NCBI GenBank assembly: GCA_011947345.1
Contig: JAAVTG010000567.1
Span: 310,001-374,000 of the forward strand
Reading direction: 5' to 3'
From: Phytophthora quininea
Lineage: Eukaryota > Oomycota > Peronosporomycetes > Peronosporales > Peronosporaceae
DNA: 64,000 nucleotides
This document shows positions 11,608 to 21,357 of this stretch, piece after piece (position 1 is the stretch's first letter; each line of letters begins with the position of its first letter). Under the pieces are notes generated by a model. It was not told the origin of the DNA. It saw nothing but the letters and a program-made list of their open reading frames with translations, and did not search any database. The position numbers and the translations under genes are program-made.

Positions 11608-13488
11608 TCAAGCGGCGGTGGTGGGTGATGACGATTGCAGCGCGTTGAGCGCGGTGACCCATTTATTGAATTCGCGCGTGGACGTCGCGGTGAGAATGAG
11701 CTTCTTGCCAGCCTGGTCGAACTCGGGGGTGGTGATGACGAAGGTGAGGCCGCGCGGGTCCGACACGTTGATGGTGGCGTCCGCAAGCGAGATGGTGCTG
11801 CTCTTCGCGCCCACTTGATGAATCATGCTCTCCTTCTTGTAACCCGTGAGGCGGTTGCCGCGGAGAACGAAGTAGCGCTTCTTCGAGCCCAGGAAGCGCC
11901 TGCTGCTGGCCACTTTCAGTATACCCTGCGTGCATGTGAAGGGTAGGATCGCTCGCACCCAGATCACGGGTCCGATGAAGTTGTCGATCAGCACGTAGTC
12001 CATCTTGCTCGTGGAAATCGTGAGCTCCTGGTACTTGGAGCGCGAGCTCACCGTCACGATCTGCGAGCACATGATCTCGTCCTCTAATAAGTTAGTGTCC
12101 TTATTGACAAACAGCAGGCGCTCGTGGTCCGTCAGCAGCAAGTGGAATCGTTTCTTGCGCTTGAGTGACACGGGCCCCGCCAGCAAAATGCTCTCGCGCG
12201 TCTTCAGTAGACTATCCCACAGCCGCATGAACGGCGATCGCACGATAGCCACAATGGCGTTGTTGTTCTTGCGCTTGACGGCGCTGCAAACGTCTGATCG
12301 CATGGCCAGCACCATATCCTTGACCATTTCCACCTCCTTGGGGTTCAACACGCCGTCGTTCGCCAGCCCTTCGCAGTACTCGAGCATCTCCTCCACCATC
12401 ATGTTCTCTCCGTCAATTCCGCTCATCATGGAGGCCCCCGAGCCGCGTCGCGAGCCGAATCCATCCATACTGCTGGGTCTCGGAGACGGCGCCACCGTCG
12501 ACGCAAACGAGAAGCGGTTCGTCATGACTCCCGTGGATCTACCAGGCGTGGGCGGCATCATTTTGGAGCGCGCAAATACCACCACCATGGGTCTAGTCGA
12601 GCGACTGAGCAAACTGATGGCGCGGTTGTACTCGAGTCCATTAATCACCTCTCCGTCCACGGCGTGGATAATGTCGAAGATGCGCACGCCATGGGCCTCC
12701 GCATAGCCAACGATATTCGGATGAGCCATGGGCAGATCCTTGACAATGACGTTGACGTCGTCGGTCGTGATGGTCATATTGAGACTGGCGCCTCGGAACT
12801 CGACGGCGAAGAGCCCCTCGCGACTCATGGGCCGGAAGAACTGGATGCTGAGCGGACGCGTCTGGGTCTGCAGCATCTGCACCACGTTGTCGTAGCTGCG
12901 GCCCACGGTCCTGGCGCCGTTGACCTTGTAGATGACGTCGTTGGGCAGGATCTTGCCGCAGGCCTCGGCCTCGCCCAGGCCGCCGTCGGGCCGGCGCTTG
13001 AAGTGGTTGACGATGACGCTCTCGTTGTGCTCCCGGATGGTCATGCCCAGCGCCTTGTCCTCGAACAAGACCTCGAACACCTCGCTGGTCTTCATGGGGG
13101 CCAGCGCCTCCGTCTTGGGGGACAGGCAGAGGCACAGCGAGTCCTTGACGTTGGACAGCACGTCCTTGGTGATGTGCACGAGGCTGCTGTTGGCCGTGTC
13201 GATGAGGTCCACCCAGGCCTCGTCCGACACGCCGAACTGCGCGCGCAGCTGCGACTCGACGAGGCTCTCGAAGACCTGGTCGGGCACGTTCGGGTCCCAC
13301 GAGATGCTGCGCACCGAGCCGTCGTCCAGGTCGATCACGCGGATGCTGCACGACTGCATCTGCTCCATCAGCTCCATCGTCCTGTGAAGCGCGGGGGCCG
13401 AGGTGACTGAAGCGCTAGCGGGCGACTTGGCGTGTGAGCGAAGGAAACGCCCACCAATTGGCGTGCCCCCTTTTCCACTACCGTACAA
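11608..13488 (-). CDS. Tandem PDZ / tandem PH domain protein
   Basis: An uninterrupted 626-residue protein. PDZ1 (~130-205) begins FEVLFEDKALGMTI and contains PNDVIYKVNG; PDZ2 (~210-295) contains FAVEFRGASLNMTI and IFDIIHAVDGEVING. After a Ser/Pro linker and a helical region come two PH-like domains: ~400-495 (ILLAGPVSLKRKKRFHLLL) and ~505-615 (QGILKVASSRRFLGSKKRYF, ending STREFNKWVTALNAL). PH domains suggest phosphoinositide-dependent membrane attachment and PDZ domains a scaffold role. The ligand-binding loops (ALGM, SLNM) depart from classical GLGF. This is one of the few long genes here with no frame break, which helps set a baseline. No orthologue outside oomycetes is recognised. Confidence 0.8.
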   Translation of the reverse strand: MYGSGKGGTPIGGRFLRSHAKSPASASVTSAPALHRTMELMEQMQSCSIRVIDLDDGSVRSISWDPNVPDQVFESLVESQLRAQFGVSDEAWVDLIDTANSSLVHITKDVLSNVKDSLCLCLSPKTEALAPMKTSEVFEVLFEDKALGMTIREHNESVIVNHFKRRPDGGLGEAEACGKILPNDVIYKVNGARTVGRSYDNVVQMLQTQTRPLSIQFFRPMSREGLFAVEFRGASLNMTITTDDVNVIVKDLPMAHPNIVGYAEAHGVRIFDIIHAVDGEVINGLEYNRAISLLSRSTRPMVVVFARSKMMPPTPGRSTGVMTNRFSFASTVAPSPRPSSMDGFGSRRGSGASMMSGIDGENMMVEEMLEYCEGLANDGVLNPKEVEMVKDMVLAMRSDVCSAVKRKNNNAIVAIVRSPFMRLWDSLLKTRESILLAGPVSLKRKKRFHLLLTDHERLLFVNKDTNLLEDEIMCSQIVTVSSRSKYQELTISTSKMDYVLIDNFIGPVIWVRAILPFTCTQGILKVASSRRFLGSKKRYFVLRGNRLTGYKKESMIHQVGAKSSTISLADATINVSDPRGLTFVITTPEFDQAGKKLILTATSTREFNKWVTALNALQSSSPTTAA

Positions 13489-16440
13489 AAAATTGAAGCG
13501 GTCAGCCGCGGCTGCACGGGCGCCATACAGAAGGCAAGTGTATTTGCAGCCAAGCAGACCCTGACGTGGTCATCGCGCCCCGCGATCATCAAAGCGCAGG
13601 ACCCTGGTGTATGCAATGGAGAAAGCAGCCTGCGAGTGTCTGCTGGTGATGCATATCGCCGACCATCCAGCAGGTCGATTATGCCCCAGAGAGCCCTGTG
13701 TCTTTCGGTCGGTTGTGCGCCACACAGCGTGTGCTGTATCCACCCGCTGCCTATACTGAAAATCCAACCAAAAAGGCGAAAGGTGGAGCAGACGACGACG
13801 AAGGAGGTCTGGCCGACGTTGTCGACAACAGGCCGAAAAACAGCATTGCGACCGACCGGCGAGCAAATCCATGTTAAAGCGGCCGCGACTTAACCGCCGC
13901 GGATAGTACAGCGAGCGTGTGTGCATCGCCGTTCCCATCGGACACTTGGCCGCCTCCCGTCGAAGATGAACTGGAGCGCGCTGAGTTGGGCCATAGCCAT
14001 ACTACTGACGACAGCACCGCATCTCCGGTCGTCACGCGATACACGAACATTGCATGGCACGTCTGCGGCACGGTGCATGTATTGTAGTTGGATGATAATA
14101 GTGGCAACGCAGGTAAACTTGAGGACAATCCAGCCCGCGAGAGCACAGGGATCTGCGGTGGCCGGCGCGAAATATTTGTTTGGCAGTAAAACACCTAATT
14201 ATGATAAAGCAACGCAATTTTAGATTTTTCCGCGTAACGAAATGCTTCGTTCTTATTTCCTTTGCAATACATTAGACCTTAACGCAGTGCTCCAAGCAGG
14301 TTCTTTTGCATTAAACGGTTCTGCTATGGTAAACTTGTCAAAACCTGAAGTCACACCGACCAAGATCAGCTACCTTAAATTGACAGTAAACGTAAGTTAA
14401 ACACCTTAGCGAATTGAATAGTTGATCTTGGGGCGTAGTATTGACCTACTCGGCGACTTCGCGTTATTTCGGAAATTATACAATAACTTTTGGGGGATAC
14501 TCCCTAGAATGGCAGTCGTACAGCAGGATGCGCTTGTCACTTATCGATAACATTGGGGACATATGCCATCATTTGGCTCGAAACACCAACACTTGTCGCC
14601 ATTATCATTGCTCACCAGCCATTTCAAGCGTCTTCAGACACAGGGTGACGACAGCTTTTCGTCAGTCCGGATACTGAGCAGTTGAGCTCAGCATCCACGC
14701 TAGAGTCTGCTGTTCATTACTCACCCCTTTTTTTTTACCAACAGCACCATGCCTAGGACCCGAGCGACACCGAAGAAGCCGTCGAGTAAGGTGTTATCCG
14801 CCCGACACAGTTCAATGACGCCCGCCATGGCAGGCGCGACGATGTGCTTCAGTAAGTAGTTGCTAGAATATTCTAGCATTGCGTGCCACCACTAGGCATG
14901 ATGAACCAAATAAGACCGGCCGTATGACGGACGTGACTCATCCCACACTAGAAATCACTGAAGTGTGCACGAATAGGCGCTGTTGGTCATAAACTTGTGA
15001 GGAGTTCCGACCAAAAGTGGTGAATTTCGCTAACGCCCAACTAGCACGAAACGGCATTGAGATGGCACAATACGTGCAGGGGTGCACATCAAATGCGTGT
15101 CAGCATAACAACACCGCTGAGCACCACAAAACACTACCAGCTCTATGGAAAGTTGTGTCTTTATTTTTGTGGTTAGCAGCGAACGGACAGGTGTTTGAAC
15201 TGGCAGCCAATCACCTCGTCGAGCGGTAGCAAACACAAAGTCTCCCCTTCATGCCGAAGCTGTTACCGTGGAGAGTGCTGGCTGGCGCTGCCAACGCGGT
15301 CGCGTCGGATGCGGTCGTGAGGCGGTTGAGGGTGTTCGACGTAGACAAGAGTAGCAAGATTGCCTGTACCATTTGTACAGTGGTGGAGCCCCACCAGATG
15401 CGATACAGACTGCTGAAAGCAGCTCAGACTCGTGATTCGAGGGTGAGGCGATGCAATGCGCTTGGCGTGGAAAAATGCCCACCTCGGTGACATCCACAAT
15501 TAAAGCTGTTCCCTCGGGTGTGTCAGCTGCCATTTATACGTGATGTCTACGATCTACACTTTGCGAAGACAGAACGGGAGTTTCGCCTGTTTCCAGTTTG
15601 CGATCCAGCGATTCTAAGACAACGGCACATGACATTATCATACTCAGCTTGAGGGTCAACAACATATCAATTTTGCCCCGGTAATCGGGTGCATGGCTGG
15701 TGGGGCAAGAACGCAAGAGGGTACTGGTGGGAGAGGGAAACAAGGGAAATTCTCATCATCGCTTCCCAGGTCACTGCTTTCAATAAACGGCAGTCGTTGT
15801 GCCCTTTTCCTTGACGACCTTCGTAAAGGTACCACTTCCTCGCTGTCGCCTCTTGTGAGACAATGGGATCGTTTGCAGATCCCACCGACCCGCACTTTAT
15901 CGGGGTTAGACCCCACGTGGATCAAGATGTGCTTCCTGCAAGGACTACACCATTGTATTGACAAGGATTGTGGCACCGTTTTAGCCCGAAAGGGGGGCAA
16001 TTCGAACAAGGCAAAGTGATTTTACTGGCATCAGGAATCTTGATGCAGGAGTGGTAATCATCGTCAAACAGCACTTACACTTCTAAATATCAACAGCGTA
16101 CAAGTTAAAGTTCTAGAGTCTTCGTTACAGTGTTGAAACAATATTGGTTCATGCACTCTAATAAAACGCCTGTGTTCCCTGTTGGAACAGTGCGCTCAGT
16201 GGCCGTCTATTTTTTTTTACCTAGAACGAGGAGTTCTAATTTAGAGGAGGCCAGCGAACCGGACAGGTGTGAGGGCTTAGCAGACAGACATGCAGGTCAA
16301 CAGACAGATTTTGCGAGCACAAGGGACAAAGTGACAGGTAGGAGACAGCTTTGGCCAATCAGCCGCCGCAAATTGAGGACACCCGGCAAAACCCGTGATC
16401 AGTAGGCAGAGGAGAGGGCGAAGAATTCTCAACGGGCCAG
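13489..16440. other. Gene-poor region with short coding-like fragments
   Basis: About 3 kb without a gene that can be supported. A possible short 5' exon begins at 14750 (MPRTRATPKKPSSK, directly after a T9 tract) and runs to a GTAAGT at ~14850, but no continuation was found. On the minus strand, 15249-16009 holds three overlapping short frames rich in Cys, His and Arg (for example WCSPCRKHILIHVGS) that could be a decayed transposon or retroelement fragment; no catalytic motif was seen. Composition becomes more AT-rich than the flanking genes. Treated as intergenic or decayed repeat DNA. Confidence 0.4.
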
Positions 16441-18089
16441 CATTATCGTTCACGTAGCGCAGATTCTATTAGTTGACAAATTTCCAATCTGCAATAGCGT
16501 ACTAACTCGAAAGCGAATAATGAACGTTAGCTTGTTGCCCACGATAATTTCACCCCGCACTACGAATCAGCCTGAAAATGAGATTGAGGCCATTCTTCTC
16601 GGCTACCTGTGCAGCGTGGGAAGTAAAATTTCTGCAGTATCACCAACAAGCACTGTTAACGTAGCCTAAGCACAGAACCTGCAGCACCAACACGTACCCC
16701 AGCGGACGGCCTCGCTAAACCGCCGTCGTCCGGCGGTCCCGGAACCTGCAGAGTAGATGTGCACGCCTTGACAGTATCTATTACCTGCTTAAACCCCCGT
16801 AGCATTACCAATAACAGCGGTCAGCTGACGTGAACACAGAACCCGCTAGTACAGCACATTCTTCAACTCACCTGAGCGAGCATCCTCGTCCAAATACCGT
16901 CCTGCAAACCACAGAGGCCTCGAAGCGGGCACTCGAGACTTTGGCAGCACGTTCTGGCCTGATATTACATGAATACTGAGCGTTAGTTGGCAAACGAACT
17001 ACCACGAGCAGCGGAAACATGGCTACATGCTAACCCGCTCGTCTCGTAGACCTGCTGCTCGGTCCTCCAGCTAGCGTTACTCCTCCTGCTCTCCTCTGCG
17101 GCGCGAGCTGCCGCAGCTTCGATGTGTGGTCGGTGTGCTTTGAATAATGCGCTGGTTTTGTACTGGGCACGTTACCCTCCGTTCGTGACTAGCTCAGATA
17201 CTTGCTTCCTAGGATTTACATGTTCTGTCTGGCACTTTTAAATATCGGCAGCTGTGATCACAAAACTGTCTGTTTACCTGGCATTCTATCTGGTATACGT
17301 AGAGTATAATTCTACATGGTGACTACTGTTTTAACACCAGACCGGATACTAACATATTAAAGTCTGCAAGTCTGTTGAGCTTTCACCCGGTTTTCTGGCG
17401 TACTCCCGTCGATCCTGTCGTCTCGACGCAGTCTTTTCAGATATTATAGCCCCCAAAAGCTGTCTGTTTTTCATATTTCCTCTTCCAATTTATTGTCCTT
17501 CTAATTGATATTTTACGTTATTTGCCCGAAAGTTTGATTGGGGCATAGCCCCTATAATGAACTCCTTTTACTACTTCATTTACCCTTTTACAAAGACATC
17601 TGATAAAACTGATAAAAAGGTTAGGGGTAAGGTTTTATCATAGCGTCTCTGGGGCGATTTCGAGCGAAAATTCCCTGCGGTTTAAGGACATCAAATATCA
17701 CATGTGTTACCCTTCAAACAGGAAAACGGAAAAGTCACCTCCCTCGAAGAGGCTAACAGTCAGTAAAGTCGGGTCAACTTTTTATGGAACTCTGTTGGGG
17801 CACGTTTCTATGCGATGGTGAGTGATTAGCGTAAACATGCATGTTTAGGCAAGATTTGCGGCAGAATGATTCCATCTGTGTCTGATCCCGTAAAAAGGAG
17901 CAGTCCTTTAATAGGAGTTCGGGCAAGCCGATTAAGCACACATCAGGGCGAGCAGACGTGGAAGCTGATACACTATAAGATTTGAGTGACGTACGGCGCT
18001 GGTAAAAGTATGCAGGAGTGCACTGATATCCACGTTTGTTTTAGGTTAGGTGGTGGCTGAACAGTCGCCACCACACACAGAATCGGCGC
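16441..18089. other. Stretch with no open frame of note
   Basis: Roughly 1.65 kb in which neither strand holds an open frame of 60 codons, in contrast to the rest of the window. It contains T-rich and TTTTA-rich patches (17430-17660), two similar short strings near 16672 and 16834 (AACACAGAACC-like), and a small inverted repeat at 17601-17640. No tRNA cloverleaf, LTR pair or transposase was identified by eye. It may be old repeat DNA, including a possible solo LTR, but no boundary can be given. Confidence 0.45.
17601..17640. repeat. Perfect 9-bp inverted repeat
   Basis: TGATAAAAC at 17601-17609 is matched by its reverse complement GTTTTATCA at 17632-17640, with 22 bases between. It could be a small hairpin, the end of a decayed inverted-repeat element, or chance in AT-rich DNA. 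Confidence 0.5.
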
Positions 18090-18111
18090 TCAGCGCATGT
18101 TCCAGGTCGGA

Positions 18112-18710
18112 TCCAGCGTCGCGTGCTGTGAGGGGACATGCAAGCCATTTTGTCGGGGTGGATATTGGTGCGTGGGGTGTGCTGCACGATGTGGTTTAAT
18201 GCTCGCTAACCTGTACGTGTGCGTTCGTTGTAGTGAACTGTAGCACGGTAGCTCGCAAGACTGGCGTGGAGGCACTCGGCACGTGTACCAGTTCGGGTAT
18301 CGCCCGAGGGAAATGATATGGCGGCGGCACGACGTGGCAGAAGCTGGCAAGGCGAAGCGCAGACAACGAAGGTATTTAGGTGCTTGCGTCGTACTGCGCG
18401 ATTTGATACGCTTGGCTAACATGTGTGTGTGTCGTATGTCCTAAACAGGAGAGCCGTAGCTGTTCAGCTAATGTGGAGGTCCCCGAGTATGCAGCCGTTC
18501 GAGCATAGCGTTGCGTGCTGTGAGCCGCTGGATATAACGTTGTGACGGCACATCCTGGCAAATGGTTCGCAAGCACGGAGAGCCGATGTATTTCGGTGCG
18601 TGTGGTGTACTGCGGGATAGTGGTAAGCTTGGCTAACATGTGTGCGCGCGTTGTGTCCTAAACAGGAGAGCTAAGCTGTTCGGAGTGGCGTGAAGCCTCC
18701 AACGGCGTGC
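18112..18710. repeat. Degenerate tandem repeat, unit ~210-217 bp, three copies
   Basis: The landmark CTTGGCTAACATGTGTG occurs at 18411 and again at 18628 (217 bases apart), with a more diverged form, GCTCGCTAACCTGTACG, at 18201 (210 bases upstream). Around each landmark other pieces recur in the same order: GCGTGCTGTGAG, GTGCGTG(T)GGTGT-CTGC, and in the last two copies GTCCTAAACAGGAGAG followed by GCTGTTC. Copies differ by many substitutions and indels, so the array is old. It stops shortly before the ORF at 18833. Confidence 0.7.
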
Positions 18711-18832
18711 CATTGAATTGCAGTAGGCAGGGTCGTGTGGAGTATACAAACAAACGATAGGACTATAGATGGTTGTAACATTTCATAGGAGTGTGAACAG
18801 ACAACAGCGCGGCTCACAACCGAATTTGCCGA

Positions 18833-19276
18833 ATGGAGGACGATACACGCCAGCTAGCTCGGACGGCCGAACAAGACACTTCTAGGGCACTTATTGCTGC
18901 ACACCAGGAGCTCCACAGGCTCCGGACGCTCCATGGCGCTAACACCAGAGTCGTCTAGGCTGCCGTGCACGCCATTGGAAGCAGGCGTGTACGCTACAAG
19001 GCAGCCAAACGTGAGGCTGATGCCATCGACGGTATCTGGCTGAGAGACACCAGTGATGCTATAGTCAAGGATCGTGTCGTGCGACGTCGGGAACATGCGG
19101 CTCGCTTGGAGGCTGTACTAAGAGATGCTCGATCCCGACAGCACAGATCAAGTTCAAGTTCAAGCGGCGTGGACACGCCTGAGAACACTGGGGAGGCGCC
19201 TGAGGTGGTCGTGATCGACGACGACAGCGATGGTGGCAGCCAAGGATCGGAGTGGATTCGCGGACGTGAAGAGTGA
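18833..19276 (+). pseudogene. Open frame interrupted by one TAG, possibly element-derived
   Basis: A frame opening with ATG 18833 runs 41 codons, meets a single TAG at ~18956-18958 and then continues open in the same frame to 19276, about 147 codons in all. Both halves read as one helical, Arg/Ala/Glu-rich protein (RQLARTAEQDTSRALIAA before the stop, RRREHAARLEAVLRDARSR after it), followed by a Ser run and an acidic tail (EVVVIDDDSD). No domain is recognised. It follows the tandem repeat and precedes the Helitron block, so a transposon-associated protein is likely. The stop could be a mutation or a base-call error. Confidence 0.45.
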
Positions 19277-20009
19277 TAGCACGGCGTGGAGATACGGTGT
19301 TCGCAGGTTCCAGTAAGCAGCTGAAGAAAATACATGATGTGATGTTGTTTTGGTGGTTTGTCTTCTCGAAAGTAGTATGTACATGTTCAGTTGCTAACCG
19401 TATGCATAAAGATAGCAGAAAAAATGATTAGTGGCGTCTGTTGATGGTTTCCTGCTAATTGTTCTTCTTTTGCATTAACAGCTTTCGATTTAGGCGTATA
19501 AGGTTTGCTTTGGGCTTCATAGCAGAATGCACGTGCGCGATGATGAGCTTCCTGCGATAAAATTCTGTACTCACTTTTACGAAGTAGTCTAGCTACGTTC
19601 TGCACCACAGTAGTATAGCAGAAACAAGAGTTCGTGGAATCTTGGATGTGACGCATGGCGTAGCGAAGAACATTGAACGCATTTTCTGCTATATCTTAGT
19701 GTTGGGATGAGTGTACTCACGGGCAATTGGTAGTGAAAATATAGTGTTATGCATTGCTAGGATTTCGGAAGCGAGCAGGAAGTCAGCCGCGTCGAGTACC
19801 TTTGAGCTCTGTGGGGTAGCATTGAACTTGCGTGAGTTGCAGATGGGCGTTGTGGCTGCATTCCCCGGGCGCGCATGCTGTAAATGAGATTCTTGACGGG
19901 GAAAAGCATGGCATTCATCGATTGTGTTTTATTGGACTCACTTTCAATTCGCCAACCTCGGAGCCAAGTCGAACCAAACCTCTACGGGCTCAAGTGCAGC
20001 TGTGCCGCC
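19277..20009. other. Intergenic stretch
   Basis: About 730 bases, AT-rich to 19780 and then more GC-rich. A minus-strand frame of 89 codons (19387-19656) shows no domain and is not called. The frame upstream of 20010 stays open to 19832 but uses unlikely codons, and the start at 20010 is preferred for the next gene. Confidence 0.4.
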
Positions 20010-20686
20010 ATGGATCTGCTGGAAGCAATCCGCAAGGAGGTCTTGAGGCAAAAGGAGGAAGAAGCGTTGAATTTTTTTCGTCGGTGGCAGACTTCCGCGA
20101 GTTCATCGAGACGGCGAATCCTGAACCGGATGTGAGCGTTACCGTGAAGATGACCTGCTGGACGTCCGAGCGAGTGAAAGGCGACCATGGAACTCGTGTG
20201 ACGTTCATCGACGCTAATCAGCGTGCGTTCTTCGACTCCACCGTCGAGGCCTTGGCCGAGCTCACGATGGTGAAGCGAAAGCCGTATATCGCGCAGATCA
20301 CGGTTTGGGACGCGAAACTCGACAAGGCCAGCAGAAGCTCCAGCGGCAAGACGTACATGCTTTTTCGCCCCGGAGCTTTGTACGAACTGCGCCAAGTCGA
20401 TGGAGTCGGTTTCTATGCCGATATCGCCAAGGGCAACGTCCAATTCGAGCGCGGTAACACCGAAAAGATCGTCGAAGTGGCTGCTCCCATCGTTACTAAG
20501 CGCAAGGCACCTCGCTCGGCTGGCAAGAAGAAGGCGAAAGCGAGGACGGAAGAACCCACCGCACTCAATCTGAGCTCGGATACCGGCGACGAAGATGACG
20601 AAGATGTGACCATGGAGCGCGAAAACGAGGGGCCAGGTGAGAATGTCGGAATCCGCACGCGCAGCAATGCCTCCGGCCCACTGTAA
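20010..20686 (+). CDS. Possible RPA-like (OB-fold) protein beside the Helitron
   Basis: The start ATG at 20010 gives a helical N-terminus (LLEAIRKEVLRQKEEE). After one missing T in a T7 run at ~20072-20078 the frame continues as VADFREFIE, VSVTVKMTCW, TRVTFIDANQRAFFDST and YIAQITVWDAKL, a beta-strand alternation compatible with an OB fold. The last 60 residues are basic then acidic (RKAPRSAGKKKAKAR, DTGDEDDEDVTME). RPA-like single-strand-binding proteins accompany some plant Helitrons, and the position 1 kb upstream of the Rep-helicase suggests the same here. That link is inference; no zinc or DNA-contact motif proves it. Confidence 0.35.
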
Positions 20687-20930
20687 CTGGATTGGTGGTT
20701 GCCCCAAAGAGTGTGTATATCGTTACAAGCGTGCTGCCACGAGGAGTAGGTCACGCCGTGTTCACTTACCGTAGTGAGAACGGGTTATAATTGAACGATG
20801 CATGTGTAGGAAGAGAAGGAAAAAGTAGCGGAAGGAAGTTTGAATCAAAGTTGCTCTTTGGAGGTCTGGTTTGTTTTTCTGCTGTCTGTAAGGTGCGCAA
20901 AACGTGATTCAAGATCATTAAATAAAGGAG

Positions 20931-21297
20931 ATGACTTCTGCTGTAGTTACTGCTGTGAAGAGCGTTGATTCTCTCGCGGCTGCGTCAACGAGAAGCTTAG
21001 TTAGTGTACCACGTGTCGTCATCATTGAATTTGCTGTAACTCAACGCTTTCGCAAAGATTTTCGACGTTCCATCCCTACTGGAAAAGATCTGCGTAGGAG
21101 CTACTTTCGTTTTCACCTGGAAGGAAGGCGATGCCAAGAAAATACAGAAGCAGCTGAAACTCGAGCCATTTTTGGTCCGAGGAGAAGATGCTGAACAGTG
21201 TTTAGAGCTGCTGCGCAGATGCTACCTCGAACTATCAAGCGCAGAAAAAGCCGGCTAAACACAAGTGAACAAGACGACTTTGAAGCCGATAAAGAAG
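20931..21297 (+). CDS. Small ORF upstream of the Helitron Rep, ending at an intron donor
   Basis: ATG 20931 opens a frame that, after one shift near 21050, continues as KIFDVPSLLEKICVGATFVF, KKIQKQLKLEPFLVR and CLELLRRCYLEL. These read like a genuine helical protein rather than chance. About 50 bases beyond its stop lies a consensus donor, AAGAAG|GTAAGT (21298), and a T-rich TTTTTGCAG acceptor ends at ~21357, directly before the Cys-rich start of the Rep protein. It may be a 5' exon or a separate accessory ORF of the Helitron. No family is recognised. Confidence 0.35.
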
Positions 21298-21357
21298 GTA
21301 AGTAGCTTGATTAGTTGATAACTTGCGAGTATTTCACTAAACAAAGATTTTTGCAGC

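Noticed and set aside
11362..11818. Continuation of the ZNHIT2 frame to 11818
   Set aside because: After the A-run shift at ~11212 the family sequence is in the other frame and stops at 11361; the long frame loses all resemblance.
12664..13410. Long plus-strand open frame
   Set aside because: Antisense shadow of the PDZ/PH gene; composition (His, Asp, Leu, Val) follows from the complementary codons.
15249..16009. Minus-strand fragments as a DDE or retroviral-type gene
   Set aside because: No catalytic triad, zinc motif or reverse transcriptase motif could be identified.
16672..16860. Possible tRNA or LTR repeat
   Set aside because: No cloverleaf arms and only an 11-base similarity between the two strings.
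17550..17560. GGGGC-ATA-GCCCC style palindrome as a terminator
   Set aside because: Short and isolated; factor-independent hairpin terminators are not expected in this nuclear genome.
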